A stretch of 64,000 nucleotides of DNA from Leptothrix cholodnii SP-6 (GCF_000019785.1 NC_010524.1:2604001-2668000); one strand, 5' to 3'. Numbered from the stretch's first letter, positions 47,779 through 59,982 are shown. Numbers and translations: made by a program. Notes: generated by a model from the letters alone, not told the origin.

Positions 47779-49197
47779 TCAGTGCGCCGCCTGCTGCACT
47801 TGCGCTTCAGGCATGACCCGGCGCAGCGCCGCCATGAAATCACCTTCGATGCGATGCAGCGCCGCCTCGGTGTGGCCCTCGAAACGCAGCACCAGCACCG
47901 GCGTGGTGTTCGACGCCCGGATCAGGCCGAAGCCGTCCGGATAGTCGCCCCGCAGGCCGTCGATGGTGCCGATCGTGGCACCCGGAAAGTCGGCTTGAGC
48001 GATCAGCTCCTCGACGATCTGGTGCTGGTTGCCGGCCGGCACCGCGACGTTCAGTTCGGGCGTGCTGAAGCTGGTCGGCAGCGCCTTGAGCACCGCGCTC
48101 GGGTCGTCGAAGCGCGACAGGATCTCCAGCAGGCGGCCGGCGGTGTACATCGCGTCGTCGAAGCCATACCAGCGCTCGCCGAAGAAGATGTGGCCGCTCA
48201 TCTCACCGGCGATCGGCGCGCCGGTCTCGCGCAGCTTGGCTTTCACCAGCGAGTGGCCGGTCTTCCACATCAGCGGCACACCGCCCGCTTCAAGAATGCC
48301 GGCCGACAGGCGCTGCGAGCACTTGACGTCGAAGATGATCGTGCCGCCCGGGTGCCGGCTCAGGATGTCGCGTGCGAACAGCAGCATCTGGCGGTCCGGG
48401 AAGATGATCTCGCCGTCCTTGGTGACCAGGCCCAGCCGGTCGCCATCGCCGTCGAACGCCAGGCCGAGTTCGGCGTCGGTGGCGTGCACGATCTTGATCA
48501 GGTCGGCCAGGTTTTCGAGCTTGGACGGATCGGGATGGTGGTTCGGAAAATCGCCGTCGACGCGGCTGTAGATGTCGATCACGTCACAGCCCAGCGCCCG
48601 CAGGATGGCGGGCCCCGAGGCGCCCGGAATGCCGTTGCCCGAGTCGACCACGATCTTCATCGGCCGCGCCAGCTTGCAGTCGCTGACGACGCGGTGCGTG
48701 TATTCCGGCAGGATGTCCATCGCCGCGATGCGGCCCACGCGCGGCTTGGAGTTCTTGCGCTTGCCGGGCACGTGCAGGTAATCCTCGGCCTCCATGCGCG
48801 TGCGCAGTTTCTGGATCGCCTCGCCGTGGATCGCCACGCCGGCCAGCACCATCTTGAAGCCGTTGTAGTCCTTCGGGTTGTGGCTGCCCGTCACCTGGAT
48901 GCCGCTGCGGCAACCGTGTTCGCCGCGGGTGGCGGCCACGTAATAGAGCATCGGCGTGGTCACCGCGCCGAGGTCGACCACATCCAGCCCGGTCGAGGCC
49001 AGCCCGCGCATCAGCGCCGCCGACAGGTCCGGCCCGGAGACGCGGCCGTCGCGGCCCACCGCCACCGCGCGTTCGCCGGCGGCGATCGCCTCGCTGCCGA
49101 AGGCACGGCCGAGGTGCTCGGCAAATTCGACGTCGAGCGCCTGCCCGACGATGCCGCGGATGTCATAGGCCTTGAATGCCGATGCGAGTGTTTTCAT
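47779..49197 (-). CDS. Phosphomannomutase/phosphoglucomutase
   Basis: Interconverts hexose 6- and 1-phosphates for surface polysaccharide synthesis (AlgC/ManB type). The 472-residue protein has the N-terminal FKAYDIRGIVG, the phosphoserine loop GIQVTGSHNPKDYNGFKM near residues 97-114, the metal loop GLAFDGDGDRLG near 235, the sugar loop GEMSGHIFFGE near 325, and the phosphate loop LRGDYPDGFGLIRASNTTPVLVLRFEG near 415-440. ATG 49197 gives the family length. The gene faces away from hypA across a 267-bp spacer. Confidence 0.93.
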   Translation of the reverse strand: MKTLASAFKAYDIRGIVGQALDVEFAEHLGRAFGSEAIAAGERAVAVGRDGRVSGPDLSAALMRGLASTGLDVVDLGAVTTPMLYYVAATRGEHGCRSGIQVTGSHNPKDYNGFKMVLAGVAIHGEAIQKLRTRMEAEDYLHVPGKRKNSKPRVGRIAAMDILPEYTHRVVSDCKLARPMKIVVDSGNGIPGASGPAILRALGCDVIDIYSRVDGDFPNHHPDPSKLENLADLIKIVHATDAELGLAFDGDGDRLGLVTKDGEIIFPDRQMLLFARDILSRHPGGTIIFDVKCSQRLSAGILEAGGVPLMWKTGHSLVKAKLRETGAPIAGEMSGHIFFGERWYGFDDAMYTAGRLLEILSRFDDPSAVLKALPTSFSTPELNVAVPAGNQHQIVEELIAQADFPGATIGTIDGLRGDYPDGFGLIRASNTTPVLVLRFEGHTEAALHRIEGDFMAALRRVMPEAQVQQAAH

Positions 49198-49397
49198 GCC
49201 GAAGACCTGACCTTGAAAATGGAAGAAATCGGCGCGGATTGTAGGGAGCGCCGATTCGCTCCGACCTGACGGACAGGCCCCCGTCCGCGGGTGCTGCGCC
49301 TCGTGCCCGACCGTCGGGCCTGGCGGCGTGACGACGGATGCAGGCTTGCACAGCCCTGCGGACGGTCCACGCGCCCGCCCGGCATCACAATGGCGCA

Positions 49398-49472
49398 ATG
49401 CCTACGCTTTCACGATCGATCGATGTCCTGCAGCGGCTCGCCCCGCGCGTCGAGGAGCCCGCCCATGCATGA
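49398..49472 (+). other. Short open frame overlapping the hypA start
   Basis: A 24-codon frame from ATG 49398 (MPTLSRSIDVLQRLAPRVEE...) ends TGA at 49470-49472, inside the first codons of hypA (ATG 49465). It could be a leader peptide that couples translation, or chance. There is no clear ribosome-binding site of its own. The rest of the 49198-49464 spacer shows no other gene. Confidence 0.3.
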
Positions 49473-49818
49473 GCTGAGCCTGGCCGGCGGCATCGTCAAG
49501 GTGATCGAGGACGCCGCAGCGCGCGAAGGCTTCAGGCGCGTCTCGCAACTGCGGCTCGAGGCCGGCGCGCTGGCGGGTGTGGAGGTGCGGGCGCTGCGTT
49601 TCGCGCTCGAAGCCATCACGCCCGGCACCTGCCTCGAAGGCGCCGCGATCGAGATCGACGAGCCCCCCGGCACGGCCTGGTGCCCGCGCTGCAGCTGCAG
49701 CGTGGAGATCACCTCGCGCGCCGACCCCTGCCCGCTGTGCAGCGGATTTCAGCTACAAGCCACCGGCGGGACCGAGCTTCGGGTGCTCGACCTGCTGGTG
49801 CACGACGAGGAGACCTGA
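49465..49818 (+). CDS. hypA: Hydrogenase nickel insertion protein HypA
   Basis: Delivers nickel with HypB to the large subunit of [NiFe]-hydrogenase. The 117-residue protein begins MHELSLAGGI, where Met1-His2 binds nickel, and has the zinc site CPRC at residues 73-76 and CPLC at 89-92. GAGGAG precedes the start. It opens a seven-gene operon hypABFCDEX with short gaps or overlaps. Confidence 0.96.
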   Translation: MHELSLAGGIVKVIEDAAAREGFRRVSQLRLEAGALAGVEVRALRFALEAITPGTCLEGAAIEIDEPPGTAWCPRCSCSVEITSRADPCPLCSGFQLQATGGTELRVLDLLVHDEET

Positions 49819-49821
49819 GCC

Positions 49822-50793
49822 ATGTGTGTCGTCTGCGGATGCAGCAGCGGGGCGCCAGCCGCCCCGCATGAACATGTCAGCGTGGCGCCGAATACCGGCG
49901 ACCTGCATTACGGCGCCGGAGCGGCGCGGGTGTCGGTGCCGGGCATGAGCCAGGCGCGCGCCATCAAGCTCGAGGTCGACGTGCTGGGCGAGAACAACCG
50001 CCTGGCCGCGCACAACCGCGCGCACTTCGCCTCGCACGGCATCACCGCCTACAACCTGGTGTCGAGCCCCGGCTCGGGCAAGACCACGCTGCTGTGCGCC
50101 ACCATCGAGGCGCTCAAGAGCGCCGCGCCACAGCTGCCGCTGGCGGTGATCGAGGGCGACCAGCAGACCTCGAACGACGCCGACCGCATCCGCGCCACCG
50201 GCGCCGCGGCGATCCAGATCAACACCGGCAAGGGCTGCCATCTGGATGCGCAGATGGTGGGTGACGCGTTCGCGCGGCTCGATCTGCACGGGCACAGCCA
50301 CAGCCACGGTCACGAACACACGCACGACGGACACGGACACGCGCAGGGCCATCACCACGCCGACGCACTGCTGTTCATCGAGAACGTCGGCAACCTCGTC
50401 TGCCCGGCAATGTGGGACCTGGGCGAGGCCGCCAAGATCGCCATCCTCTCGGTCACCGAGGGTGAGGACAAGCCGATCAAGTACCCCGACATGTTCGCCG
50501 CCGCCCGGCTCATGGTGCTCAACAAGATCGACCTGCTGCCCTACCTCGACTTCGACATCCCCAAATGCATCGAGTACGCACGCCGCGTCAACCCGGGCAT
50601 CGAGGTGCTGCTGGTGTCGGCCAGGACCGGCCAGGGCATGGACGCCTGGATCGACTGGCTGTTGCACGCGGGCGAGCCGGCCCAAGCGCACGAGCACGAC
50701 ACCGCCGATGACGCCGGCGCCACCGAGGCCGCGCTGCGCAGCCGGATCGCCCAACTCGAAGCGCAGCTGGCCGCCGCCGGCATCAAGGCCTGA
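49822..50793 (+). CDS. hypB: Hydrogenase nickel incorporation GTPase HypB with internal His-rich loop
   Basis: SIMIBI GTPase that drives nickel insertion. The 323-residue protein has the N-terminal high-affinity site CVVCGC at 2-7, P-loop SSPGSGKTT at 81-89, GKGCHL with metal ligands Cys139/His140, and NLVCP with Cys194. Uncommonly, the histidine-rich nickel-store stretch (12 His in residues 156-179) is inside the G domain, between GCHL and the ENVGNLVCP segment, rather than near the N-terminus. NKID near 233 gives guanine specificity. The last 30 residues form a coiled tail. Confidence 0.95.
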   Translation: MCVVCGCSSGAPAAPHEHVSVAPNTGDLHYGAGAARVSVPGMSQARAIKLEVDVLGENNRLAAHNRAHFASHGITAYNLVSSPGSGKTTLLCATIEALKSAAPQLPLAVIEGDQQTSNDADRIRATGAAAIQINTGKGCHLDAQMVGDAFARLDLHGHSHSHGHEHTHDGHGHAQGHHHADALLFIENVGNLVCPAMWDLGEAAKIAILSVTEGEDKPIKYPDMFAAARLMVLNKIDLLPYLDFDIPKCIEYARRVNPGIEVLLVSARTGQGMDAWIDWLLHAGEPAQAHEHDTADDAGATEAALRSRIAQLEAQLAAAGIKA

Positions 50794-50796
50794 GCC

Positions 50797-51984
50797 GTGC
50801 CGGGCCCCACATCTCTGCCCTGCCCCGCGCCCCTGCGCGTGCTGGCATGCGGCGCCTACCTGAAGAACAGCGCCTGCCGGCTCGACGGCGACCGGGCGCG
50901 CTGGTCCGCGCTGCACGGCGACCTGGGTGACGCCGCCGCGTGCGACGCGCTGCAGGTGTCGGTCGAGACCCTGCTGGGCGCCGGCGACGGCCCGCTGCAG
51001 GCGGTCGCACACGACCTGCATCCCGACTTCCACAGCACCCGCGTCGCCCTCGCCGCGGCCGAGCAGCTCGGCCTGCCGTCGATTGCCGTGCAGCACCACC
51101 ACGCGCACATCGCCGCCGTCATCGCCGAACAGGGCCTGCGCTTGCCGGTGATCGGCCTGGCGCTCGACGGCGTCGGGCTCGGCAGCGACGGCACGGCCTG
51201 GGGCGGCGAGGTGTTGTGGGTCGACGGCGGCGCCGCGGCGCACCGCTGGCAGCGCATCGGCCATCTGCAGCCCTTGCTGCTGCCCGGCGGCGACATGGCG
51301 GCGCGCGAACCCTGGCGCATGGCCGCAGGCCTGATGCACGCGCTGGGCCGCGGCGACCGCATCGAGGCCCGTTTTGCGCCGATCGTCGGCGCGCAGGCGG
51401 CCCGGGTGGTGCGCAGCATGCTCGAACGCAACGTCAACTGCCCGCTCACCAGCAGCGCCGGCCGCTGGTTCGACGCCGCCGCCGGCGCGCTCGGCCTGAG
51501 CGTGCGCCAGTCGACCGAAGCCGAAGCGGCGATCGCGCTCGAAGCCTGCGCTGCGGCGTGGCAGCGCGCCCACCCCAGCTTCGACGAGCCGTGGGAAAGC
51601 CTCGACCTGCGCCCGATCGTCGGCCGCCTGTTCGAGATCGACCCGGCCAATGCCCGCGCCGTGTCGCACGGCGCCGGCTCGTTCCACCTCGCGCTGGTCA
51701 ACGGCCTGGCGCACGCCGCGATCGGCGCCGCGCGCGAACGTAGCCTGCGCGATGTCGTGCTCGGCGGCGGCTGCTTCATGAACCGCGTGCTGAACACCCA
51801 GCTGACCCGGCGGCTGCAGGACGCCGGCCTGGCCGTGCATCAGCCCCAGGCCATGAGCTGCGGCGACGCCGGGCTGGCGCTCGGCCAGGCCTGGGTCGCC
51901 GCCTGCACGATCGCCGATCCTCATTTTGCGGACGCTACTGACTCCGGTTGGGAAACCACCCACCTCATCGAACTGGAACACTGA
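50797..51984 (+). CDS. hypF: Carbamoyltransferase HypF, short form (Kae1-like domain only)
   Basis: Supplies the carbamoyl group that becomes the cyanide ligands of the NiFe site. The 395-residue protein has only the C-terminal Kae1-like domain: VQHHHAHIAAVIAEQG near residue 100, LALDGVGLGSDGTAWGGEVL near 124, and VLGGGCFMNRVLNTQL near 320. Full-length HypF is about 750 residues with acylphosphatase, zinc-finger and YrdC domains. A similar short HypF1 is known from Cupriavidus necator. GTG start, 3 bp after hypB. Confidence 0.92.
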   Translation: MPGPTSLPCPAPLRVLACGAYLKNSACRLDGDRARWSALHGDLGDAAACDALQVSVETLLGAGDGPLQAVAHDLHPDFHSTRVALAAAEQLGLPSIAVQHHHAHIAAVIAEQGLRLPVIGLALDGVGLGSDGTAWGGEVLWVDGGAAAHRWQRIGHLQPLLLPGGDMAAREPWRMAAGLMHALGRGDRIEARFAPIVGAQAARVVRSMLERNVNCPLTSSAGRWFDAAAGALGLSVRQSTEAEAAIALEACAAAWQRAHPSFDEPWESLDLRPIVGRLFEIDPANARAVSHGAGSFHLALVNGLAHAAIGAARERSLRDVVLGGGCFMNRVLNTQLTRRLQDAGLAVHQPQAMSCGDAGLALGQAWVAACTIADPHFADATDSGWETTHLIELEH

Positions 51985-51986
51985 CC

Positions 51987-52250
51987 ATGTGCCTCGCCCT
52001 GCCCGCCCGCGTCGTGGCCCTGCATGACGCACACAGCGCCACTGTCGACCTCGGCGGCGTGCGCAAGACCATCTCGATCGAACTGACACCCGAGGCCCAG
52101 ATCGGCGACTACGTCATCGTGCACGTCGGCCACGCCATCGGCATGCTCGACGCCGAAGAGGCCGAGCGCACGCTGGCGCTGTTCGCCGAACTCGCGGTGC
52201 ATCAGGCGGCCGCCGAATCCGTCGTGTCTGACAGCCAGGCCGCCGCATGA
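51987..52250 (+). CDS. hypC: Hydrogenase assembly chaperone HypC
   Basis: An 87-residue chaperone that carries the Fe(CN)2CO unit with HypD and escorts the large subunit. It begins MCLALPARVV with the essential Cys2; IGDYVIVHVGHAIGMLDAEEAE near residues 38-59 is the family barrel and helix. It starts 2 bp after hypF, and the stop overlaps hypD (ATGA). Confidence 0.96.
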   Translation: MCLALPARVVALHDAHSATVDLGGVRKTISIELTPEAQIGDYVIVHVGHAIGMLDAEEAERTLALFAELAVHQAAAESVVSDSQAAA

Positions 52251-53386
52251 AGTACATCGACGAATTTCGTGATGGCGACGTGGCCCGCCGCATCGCCGAG
52301 CGGCTGGCGGCCGAGGTCGACCCGGCGCGCCACTACAGCTTCATGGAGTTCTGCGGCGGCCACACGCACGCGATCTCGCGTTACGGCATCGCCGAGCTGC
52401 TGCCCGCCAATGTGCGCATGGTGCACGGCCCGGGCTGCCCGGTATGCGTGCTGCCGATCGGCCGCATCGACCTGGCCATCGACCTGGCGCTCAACCGCGG
52501 CGTGATCCTGTGCACCTATGGCGACGTGATGCGGGTGCCGGCGTCAGAATCGCTTTCATTGATGCGCGCCAAGGCCCGCGGCGCCGACATCCGCATGATC
52601 TATTCGGCGGCTGACGCGGTGAAGCTTGCGCGTGAAAATCCGGGCCGTGAAGTCGTCTTCCTGGCCATCGGCTTCGAGACCACCACGCCGCCCACCGCAC
52701 TCGTGATCCGCCAGGCCGCGAAGGAGCAGCTCGGCAACTTCAGCGTGCTGAGCAACCACGTGCTGACGCCCAGCGCGATCACGCACATCCTCGAATCGCC
52801 CGAGGTGCGCCAGTACGGCACCGTGCCGATCGACGGTTTCATCGGCCCGGCGCACGTCAGCATCGTGATCGGCTCGCGGCCCTACGAACACTTCGCCGAG
52901 GAGTATCAGAAGCCCGTGGTCATCGCCGGCTTCGAGCCGCTCGACGTGATGCAGGCGGTGCTGATGCTGGTGCGCCAGGTCAATCAAGGCCGCACCGAGG
53001 TCGAAAACGAGTTCACCCGCGCCGTCACGCGCGACGGCAACCTGGCCGCGCAGGCGGTCGTCTCCGAGGTGTTCGAACTGCGCAGCAGCTTCGAGTGGCG
53101 CGGCCTGGGCGAGGTGCCGTACAGCGCGCTGAAGATCCGCCCGGCCTACGCCGCCTTCGACGCCGAACGGCGCTTCGAGCTGACCTACCAGCCGGTGCCC
53201 GACCACAAGCAGTGCGAATGCGGCGCGATCCTGCGGGGTGTCAAGAAGCCGACCGACTGCAAGCTCTTCGGCACGGTCTGCACGCCCGAGAACCCGATGG
53301 GCTCGTGCATGGTGTCGTCCGAAGGCGCCTGCGCGGCGCACTACTCGTACGGGCGCTTCCGTGACATCCCCGTGGTGGCCGCATGA
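52247..53386 (+). CDS. hypD: Hydrogenase formation protein HypD
   Basis: Iron-sulfur scaffold on which the Fe(CN)2CO group is built together with HypC. The 379-residue protein has FCGGHTHAISRYGI near residue 35, GPGCPVCVLP near 62, IGFETTTPPTALV near 143, and the C-terminal cysteines (CECGAILRG, DCKLFGTVCTPENPMGSCMVS near 324-362) that bind the [4Fe-4S] cluster. ATGA overlaps join it to hypC and hypE. Confidence 0.97.
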   Translation: MKYIDEFRDGDVARRIAERLAAEVDPARHYSFMEFCGGHTHAISRYGIAELLPANVRMVHGPGCPVCVLPIGRIDLAIDLALNRGVILCTYGDVMRVPASESLSLMRAKARGADIRMIYSAADAVKLARENPGREVVFLAIGFETTTPPTALVIRQAAKEQLGNFSVLSNHVLTPSAITHILESPEVRQYGTVPIDGFIGPAHVSIVIGSRPYEHFAEEYQKPVVIAGFEPLDVMQAVLMLVRQVNQGRTEVENEFTRAVTRDGNLAAQAVVSEVFELRSSFEWRGLGEVPYSALKIRPAYAAFDAERRFELTYQPVPDHKQCECGAILRGVKKPTDCKLFGTVCTPENPMGSCMVSSEGACAAHYSYGRFRDIPVVAA

Positions 53387-54438
53387 GCATCAAGAAGGAC
53401 TACATCCGCCCGGTCGACTTCAAACATGGCCGCGTCGACATGAACCACGGCGCGGGCGGGCGGGCTTCGGCGCAACTGATAGCCGAGTTGTTCGCGCGTG
53501 CCTTCGACAACGACTACCTGCGCCAGGGCAACGACGGTGCGCTGCTCGACATCCCCGCCGGCCACCGGCTGGTGATGGCGACCGACGCGCACGTGATCTC
53601 GCCGCTGTTCTTTCCGGGCGGCGACATCGGCTGCCTGTCGGTGCACGGCACGGTCAACGACGTGGCGATGCTGGGCGCGACGCCGCTGTACCTGAGCGCG
53701 AGCTTCATCCTCGAAGAAGGCTTCGCGCTGGCCGACCTCAAGCGCATCGTCGAGTCGATGGCCGCGGCCTCGCGTGACGCGGGCGTGCCGATCGTCACCG
53801 GCGACACCAAGGTGGTCGAACAGGGCAAGGGCGACGGCGTGTTCATCTCCACCACCGGCATCGGCGTGGTGCCGATGGACCGCCAGATCGGCGGCGCGCT
53901 GGCGCGGCCGGGCGATGTGGTGCTGGTGTCGGGCACGATCGGCGACCACGGCGTGGCGGTGCTGTCGCAACGTGAATCGCTGGAGTTCGAGACCACCATC
54001 GAGTCGGACACCGCCGCGCTGCACGGCCTGGTCGCGCGCCTGCTGGCCGCCGTGCCTGAAGGCGCCGTGCATTGCCTGCGCGACCCCACGCGCGGCGGCC
54101 TAGCGACCACGCTCAACGAGATCACGCGCCAGTCGGGCGTGGGCATGCTGCTGCAGGAGACGGCGATTCCCGTCGCGCCGCAGGTCAACGCCGCCTGCGA
54201 GCTGCTCGGGCTCGACCCGCTCTACATCGCCAACGAAGGCAAGTGCATCGTGATCTGCGCGGCCGAACACGCCGACGCGGTGCTCGACGCGATGCGCGCG
54301 CACCCGCTGGGCCGCAACGCGGCGCGCATCGGCAGCGTCACCAACGACCCGCACCACTTCGTGCAGATGGCCACCGGCTTCGGCGGGCGCCGCATCGTCG
54401 ACTGGCTCAGCGGCGAGCCGCTGCCGCGCATCTGCTGA
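53383..54438 (+). CDS. hypE: Hydrogenase maturation protein HypE
   Basis: Dehydrates the HypF-made thiocarboxamide on its C-terminal Cys to thiocyanate. The 351-residue PurM-like ATPase has MNHGAGGRASAQLI near residue 20, GGDIGCLSVHGTVNDVAMLGA near 82-103, VTGDTKVVEQGKGDGVFI near 140 and ends PRIC, keeping the required terminal cysteine. It overlaps hypD by 4 bp and is followed by hypX after 25 bp. Confidence 0.97.
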   Translation: MSIKKDYIRPVDFKHGRVDMNHGAGGRASAQLIAELFARAFDNDYLRQGNDGALLDIPAGHRLVMATDAHVISPLFFPGGDIGCLSVHGTVNDVAMLGATPLYLSASFILEEGFALADLKRIVESMAAASRDAGVPIVTGDTKVVEQGKGDGVFISTTGIGVVPMDRQIGGALARPGDVVLVSGTIGDHGVAVLSQRESLEFETTIESDTAALHGLVARLLAAVPEGAVHCLRDPTRGGLATTLNEITRQSGVGMLLQETAIPVAPQVNAACELLGLDPLYIANEGKCIVICAAEHADAVLDAMRAHPLGRNAARIGSVTNDPHHFVQMATGFGGRRIVDWLSGEPLPRIC

Positions 54439-54463
54439 CCTCTGACATCGATCGGCTGAAACG

Positions 54464-56236
54464 ATGCGCATCCTGCTGCTGGCGCACGCCTTCAACGGCC
54501 TGACGCAGCGCCTGTTCTGCGCGCTGCGCGAGGCCGGCCACACGGTCTCGGTCGAACTCGACATTGCCGACGCGGTGACCGAAGAGGCGGTGGCGCTGTT
54601 CGAGCCTGACCTGGTCATCGCGCCGTTCCTGAAGCGGCGCATCGCCGAGTCGGTGTGGTCGACGCGGCCCTGCCTGATCGTGCATCCCGGCCCGCCGGGT
54701 GATGGCGGGCCGGCTTCGCTCGACTGGGCGGTGTGGCGCGGCGAGGCCGAATGGGGCGTGACGGTGCTGCAGGCCACCGGCGATTTCGACGCCGGGCCGG
54801 TGTGGGCGTGGCGGGCGTTTGCGGTGCGCGAGGGTGCGAGCAAGGCGAGCCTGTATCGGCACGAGGTGACGCGCTGCGCGACCGAGTCGGTGCTCGAAGC
54901 GTTGACGCGTTTTGCGCCCGGGACGCGCGGGCCTGTGCCGCCGCCGTCCTTGCCGGCCACGCTCGGCCAATGGCAGGGGCCGATGACTGCGGCGATGCGG
55001 GCGATCGACTGGTCGGCCGACGACACCGCCACCGTGCTGCGCAAGATCGCCGCCGCCGACGGTCATCCGGGCGCGCCCGATGTGCTGTTCGGCCGCGTCT
55101 GCCGCCTGCACGACGCCCATGCTGCAAGCGCCGGGGCACTGGCCGCCGTGCCGCACGGTGCGCCCGGCGATGTGATCGCCCGTCGCGGCCCGGCGCTGCT
55201 GCGGCGCACGCGCGACGGCGGCGTCTGGATCGGCCATGTGCGCTGCCAACCGTTGGCCGACGAGCCGGCGCTCAAGCTCGCCGCCACCCGCGCCTTTGCC
55301 GCCGAAACCGCCGCGCTGCCCGAACTCGCCGTGCCGCTGCTGCGCAAGCCCGACGAACCCGACGAGTGGGACGAACTGCATTACGACGAACTCGGCCCGG
55401 CCGGCGCACGTGTGGGCTGGCTGCGTTTCGACTTCCACAACGGCGCGATGTCGACCCGCCAGTGCGAGCGTCTGCGCGATGCGCTGCGATTCGCCCGCGC
55501 CCGCGACACGCAGGTGCTGGTGCTCGCCGGTGGCAGCGACTTCTTCAGCAACGGCATCCACCTGCACGACATCGAAGCCAGCGCGCACGACGCCGGCGAC
55601 AGCGCGGCCGACGCGTCGATGCGCAACATCGTCGCGATGAACGACGTCGTGCTGGAACTGCTGACGCTGACCGACCGGCTCACCGTCGCGCTGCTGCAGG
55701 GCAATGCCGGCGCGGGCGGCTGCTTCCTGGCGTTCGCGGCCGACACGGTCTGGGCGCACGCGGGCGTGGTGCTGAACCCGCATTACAAGAACATGGGCAA
55801 CCTCTACGGCTCGGAGTACTGGACCTACACGCTGCCCTTGCGAGCCGGCGCCGCGCAGGCCGACGCGTTGACACGCCGCGTGATGCAGGGCCGGCTGCCG
55901 ATGTCGGCGCACGAGGCGCGATCGCTGGGCCTGGTCGACGCCGTGCTGGCCGACGATGCCGCCGCGCTGCGCAACACCGCGCAGCAGGCCGCCCTGACGC
56001 TGGCCGCAGCGCACGATCTCGCCGAACGCGTGGCCGCCAAGCAGCGCCGCCGCGCCGACGACGAAAGCCGACGCCCGCTGGCCGCCTGGCGCGACGACGA
56101 GCTGCGCCAGATGCATCGCAACTTCTACGGCTTCGACCCCAGCTACCACGTGGCGCGCCACCACTTCGTGACGCGCAAGCCGCGCGCCTGGACGCCCCGG
56201 CACCTGGCGCTGCACCGCCGGCCCGGGCCACGCTGA
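54464..56236 (+). CDS. hypX: HypX: formyl-tetrahydrofolate-dependent CO ligand synthesis protein
   Basis: HypX makes the CO ligand of [NiFe]-hydrogenase from the formyl group of 10-formyl-THF under aerobic conditions. Of its 590 residues, about 1-270 are a formyltransferase-like domain with MRILLLAHAFNGLTQRLF and IVHPGPPGDGGPASLDWAVW near 70-88. Residues 300-560 are a crotonase-like domain with LAGGSDFFSNGIHLHDIE near 353 and LLQGNAGAGGCFLAFAADTVWA near 408. HypX occurs with oxygen-tolerant hydrogenases, so such an enzyme is expected elsewhere in this genome. Confidence 0.94.
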   Translation: MRILLLAHAFNGLTQRLFCALREAGHTVSVELDIADAVTEEAVALFEPDLVIAPFLKRRIAESVWSTRPCLIVHPGPPGDGGPASLDWAVWRGEAEWGVTVLQATGDFDAGPVWAWRAFAVREGASKASLYRHEVTRCATESVLEALTRFAPGTRGPVPPPSLPATLGQWQGPMTAAMRAIDWSADDTATVLRKIAAADGHPGAPDVLFGRVCRLHDAHAASAGALAAVPHGAPGDVIARRGPALLRRTRDGGVWIGHVRCQPLADEPALKLAATRAFAAETAALPELAVPLLRKPDEPDEWDELHYDELGPAGARVGWLRFDFHNGAMSTRQCERLRDALRFARARDTQVLVLAGGSDFFSNGIHLHDIEASAHDAGDSAADASMRNIVAMNDVVLELLTLTDRLTVALLQGNAGAGGCFLAFAADTVWAHAGVVLNPHYKNMGNLYGSEYWTYTLPLRAGAAQADALTRRVMQGRLPMSAHEARSLGLVDAVLADDAAALRNTAQQAALTLAAAHDLAERVAAKQRRRADDESRRPLAAWRDDELRQMHRNFYGFDPSYHVARHHFVTRKPRAWTPRHLALHRRPGPR

Positions 56237-56288
56237 ACGCCGGCGAGGCCTGCGGCGCGGCTGGCGTGGCGGCCGGTGTCGTGGCGCG

Positions 56289-58829
<2,541 letters not shown>

Positions 58830-58845
58830 CGCGATGCCGCAGCGC

Positions 58846-59982
58846 TCAGGCCGCGCGCACCCGCCAGCCGGCGTCGGCGTAGCGGTCGGCGATGGCGCAG
58901 AAGGCGTCGAACTGGCGCTCGAAGGCGTCGACGACATCGGGGTCGAAATGGCTGCCGCGGCCGGCCCGGATCAGCTCGCGGGCCTGCTCGCCGCTCATCG
59001 GCTCCTTGTAGACACGCGGCGTGATCAGCGCGTCGAACACGTCGGCCAGCGCCATCAGCCGCGCCGACAGCGGGATGGCCTCGCCCTGCAGGCCGTCGGG
59101 GTAGCCGCTGCCGTCCCAGTGCTCGTGGTGCCAGCGTGCGATCTCCTTGGCCACGCTCAGGAAATCGACCTCCTGCTCGGTGTCCAGCTCGGCCAGCTCG
59201 ATGGCGCGCGCGCCGATGGCGGCGTGGGTCTTCATGATCTCCCAGTCCTCGCCGTGGAGCCGGCCCGGATGCAGCAGCACGCGGTCGGGGATGCCGACCT
59301 TGCCGATGTCGTGCAGCGGCGCCGAGCGCGCCAGCAGCGCCACGAATCGTTCGGTGAGCAGCGTGCGGTGGCGCGGGTGGTTGCGCAGTTCGGTGGCCAG
59401 CGCCAGCACGTAGGCCTGCGTGCGCAGGATGTGGTTGCCGGTTTCGGGGTCGCGGATTTCGGCCAGATGCGCCAGCGCGCGGATGCTGACGGTCTGCGTC
59501 AGCTCGTTCTGCGCCATCCGGCGGACCACCTCGGCCTCGAGCCAGGCGTTGTGGTTGCGCAGCAGTTCGCGGGCGCGGGCGGCATCGATCTGGGTGCGCA
59601 CGCGCGCCAGCACGATGGCCGGCTGGATCGGTTTGGAGATGTAGTCGGCCGCGCCCAGCGACAGCCCGAGCTCCTCGTCCGACGGCTCGCCCAGCACGGT
59701 CAGGAACACCACCGGCAGCAGCGCGGTGGCGGGCTCCTCGCGCAGGCGGCGCAGCACTTCGTAGCCGTCCATCGTCGGCATCACGACATCGAGCAGCACC
59801 AGGTCGGGCGCCGGGCTGCGCGCCGCGTAGCGCAACGCCGCCTCGCCGCTCTGCGCCGCCAGCACGCGGTAGCCGTTGGCCTGCAGCAGCGCGCCGATCA
59901 CGGCCAGGTTGGTCGGCATGTCGTCGACGATCAGGATGGTTCCGGACGGCGGTGCGGGCTGGGGTACGGCGATTTGCATCAC
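58846..59982 (-). CDS. Response regulator with HD-GYP cyclic-di-GMP phosphodiesterase domain
   Basis: A 378-residue RpfG-type regulator. The REC domain at about residues 15-135 has [27 protein letters not shown] with the phospho-acceptor Asp, and ADYISKPI. A coiled linker leads to HD-GYP with [18 protein letters not shown] near 220 and [29 protein letters not shown] near 282-310, so metal-binding and GYP residues are all present. It should hydrolyse cyclic di-GMP when phosphorylated by the kinase encoded just downstream. Confidence 0.93.
   Translation of the reverse strand: MMQIAVPQPAPPSGTILIVDDMPTNLAVIGALLQANGYRVLAAQSGEAALRYAARSPAPDLVLLDVVMPTMDGYEVLRRLREEPATALLPVVFLTVLGEPSDEELGLSLGAADYISKPIQPAIVLARVRTQIDAARARELLRNHNAWLEAEVVRRMAQNELTQTVSIRALAHLAEIRDPETGNHILRTQAYVLALATELRNHPRHRTLLTERFVALLARSAPLHDIGKVGIPDRVLLHPGRLHGEDWEIMKTHAAIGARAIELAELDTEQEVDFLSVAKEIARWHHEHWDGSGYPDGLQGEAIPLSARLMALADVFDALITPRVYKEPMSGEQARELIRAGRGSHFDPDVVDAFERQFDAFCAIADRYADAGWRVRAA

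Noticed and set aside
49198..49464. Sigma54 (-24/-12) promoter before hypA
   Set aside because: GG and GC pairs are present, but none with the required 10-bp spacing.
50284..50360. Alternating cac/ggc run as a DNA repeat or microsatellite
   Set aside because: It is the codon run of the HypB histidine loop, in frame and not a regular tandem repeat.
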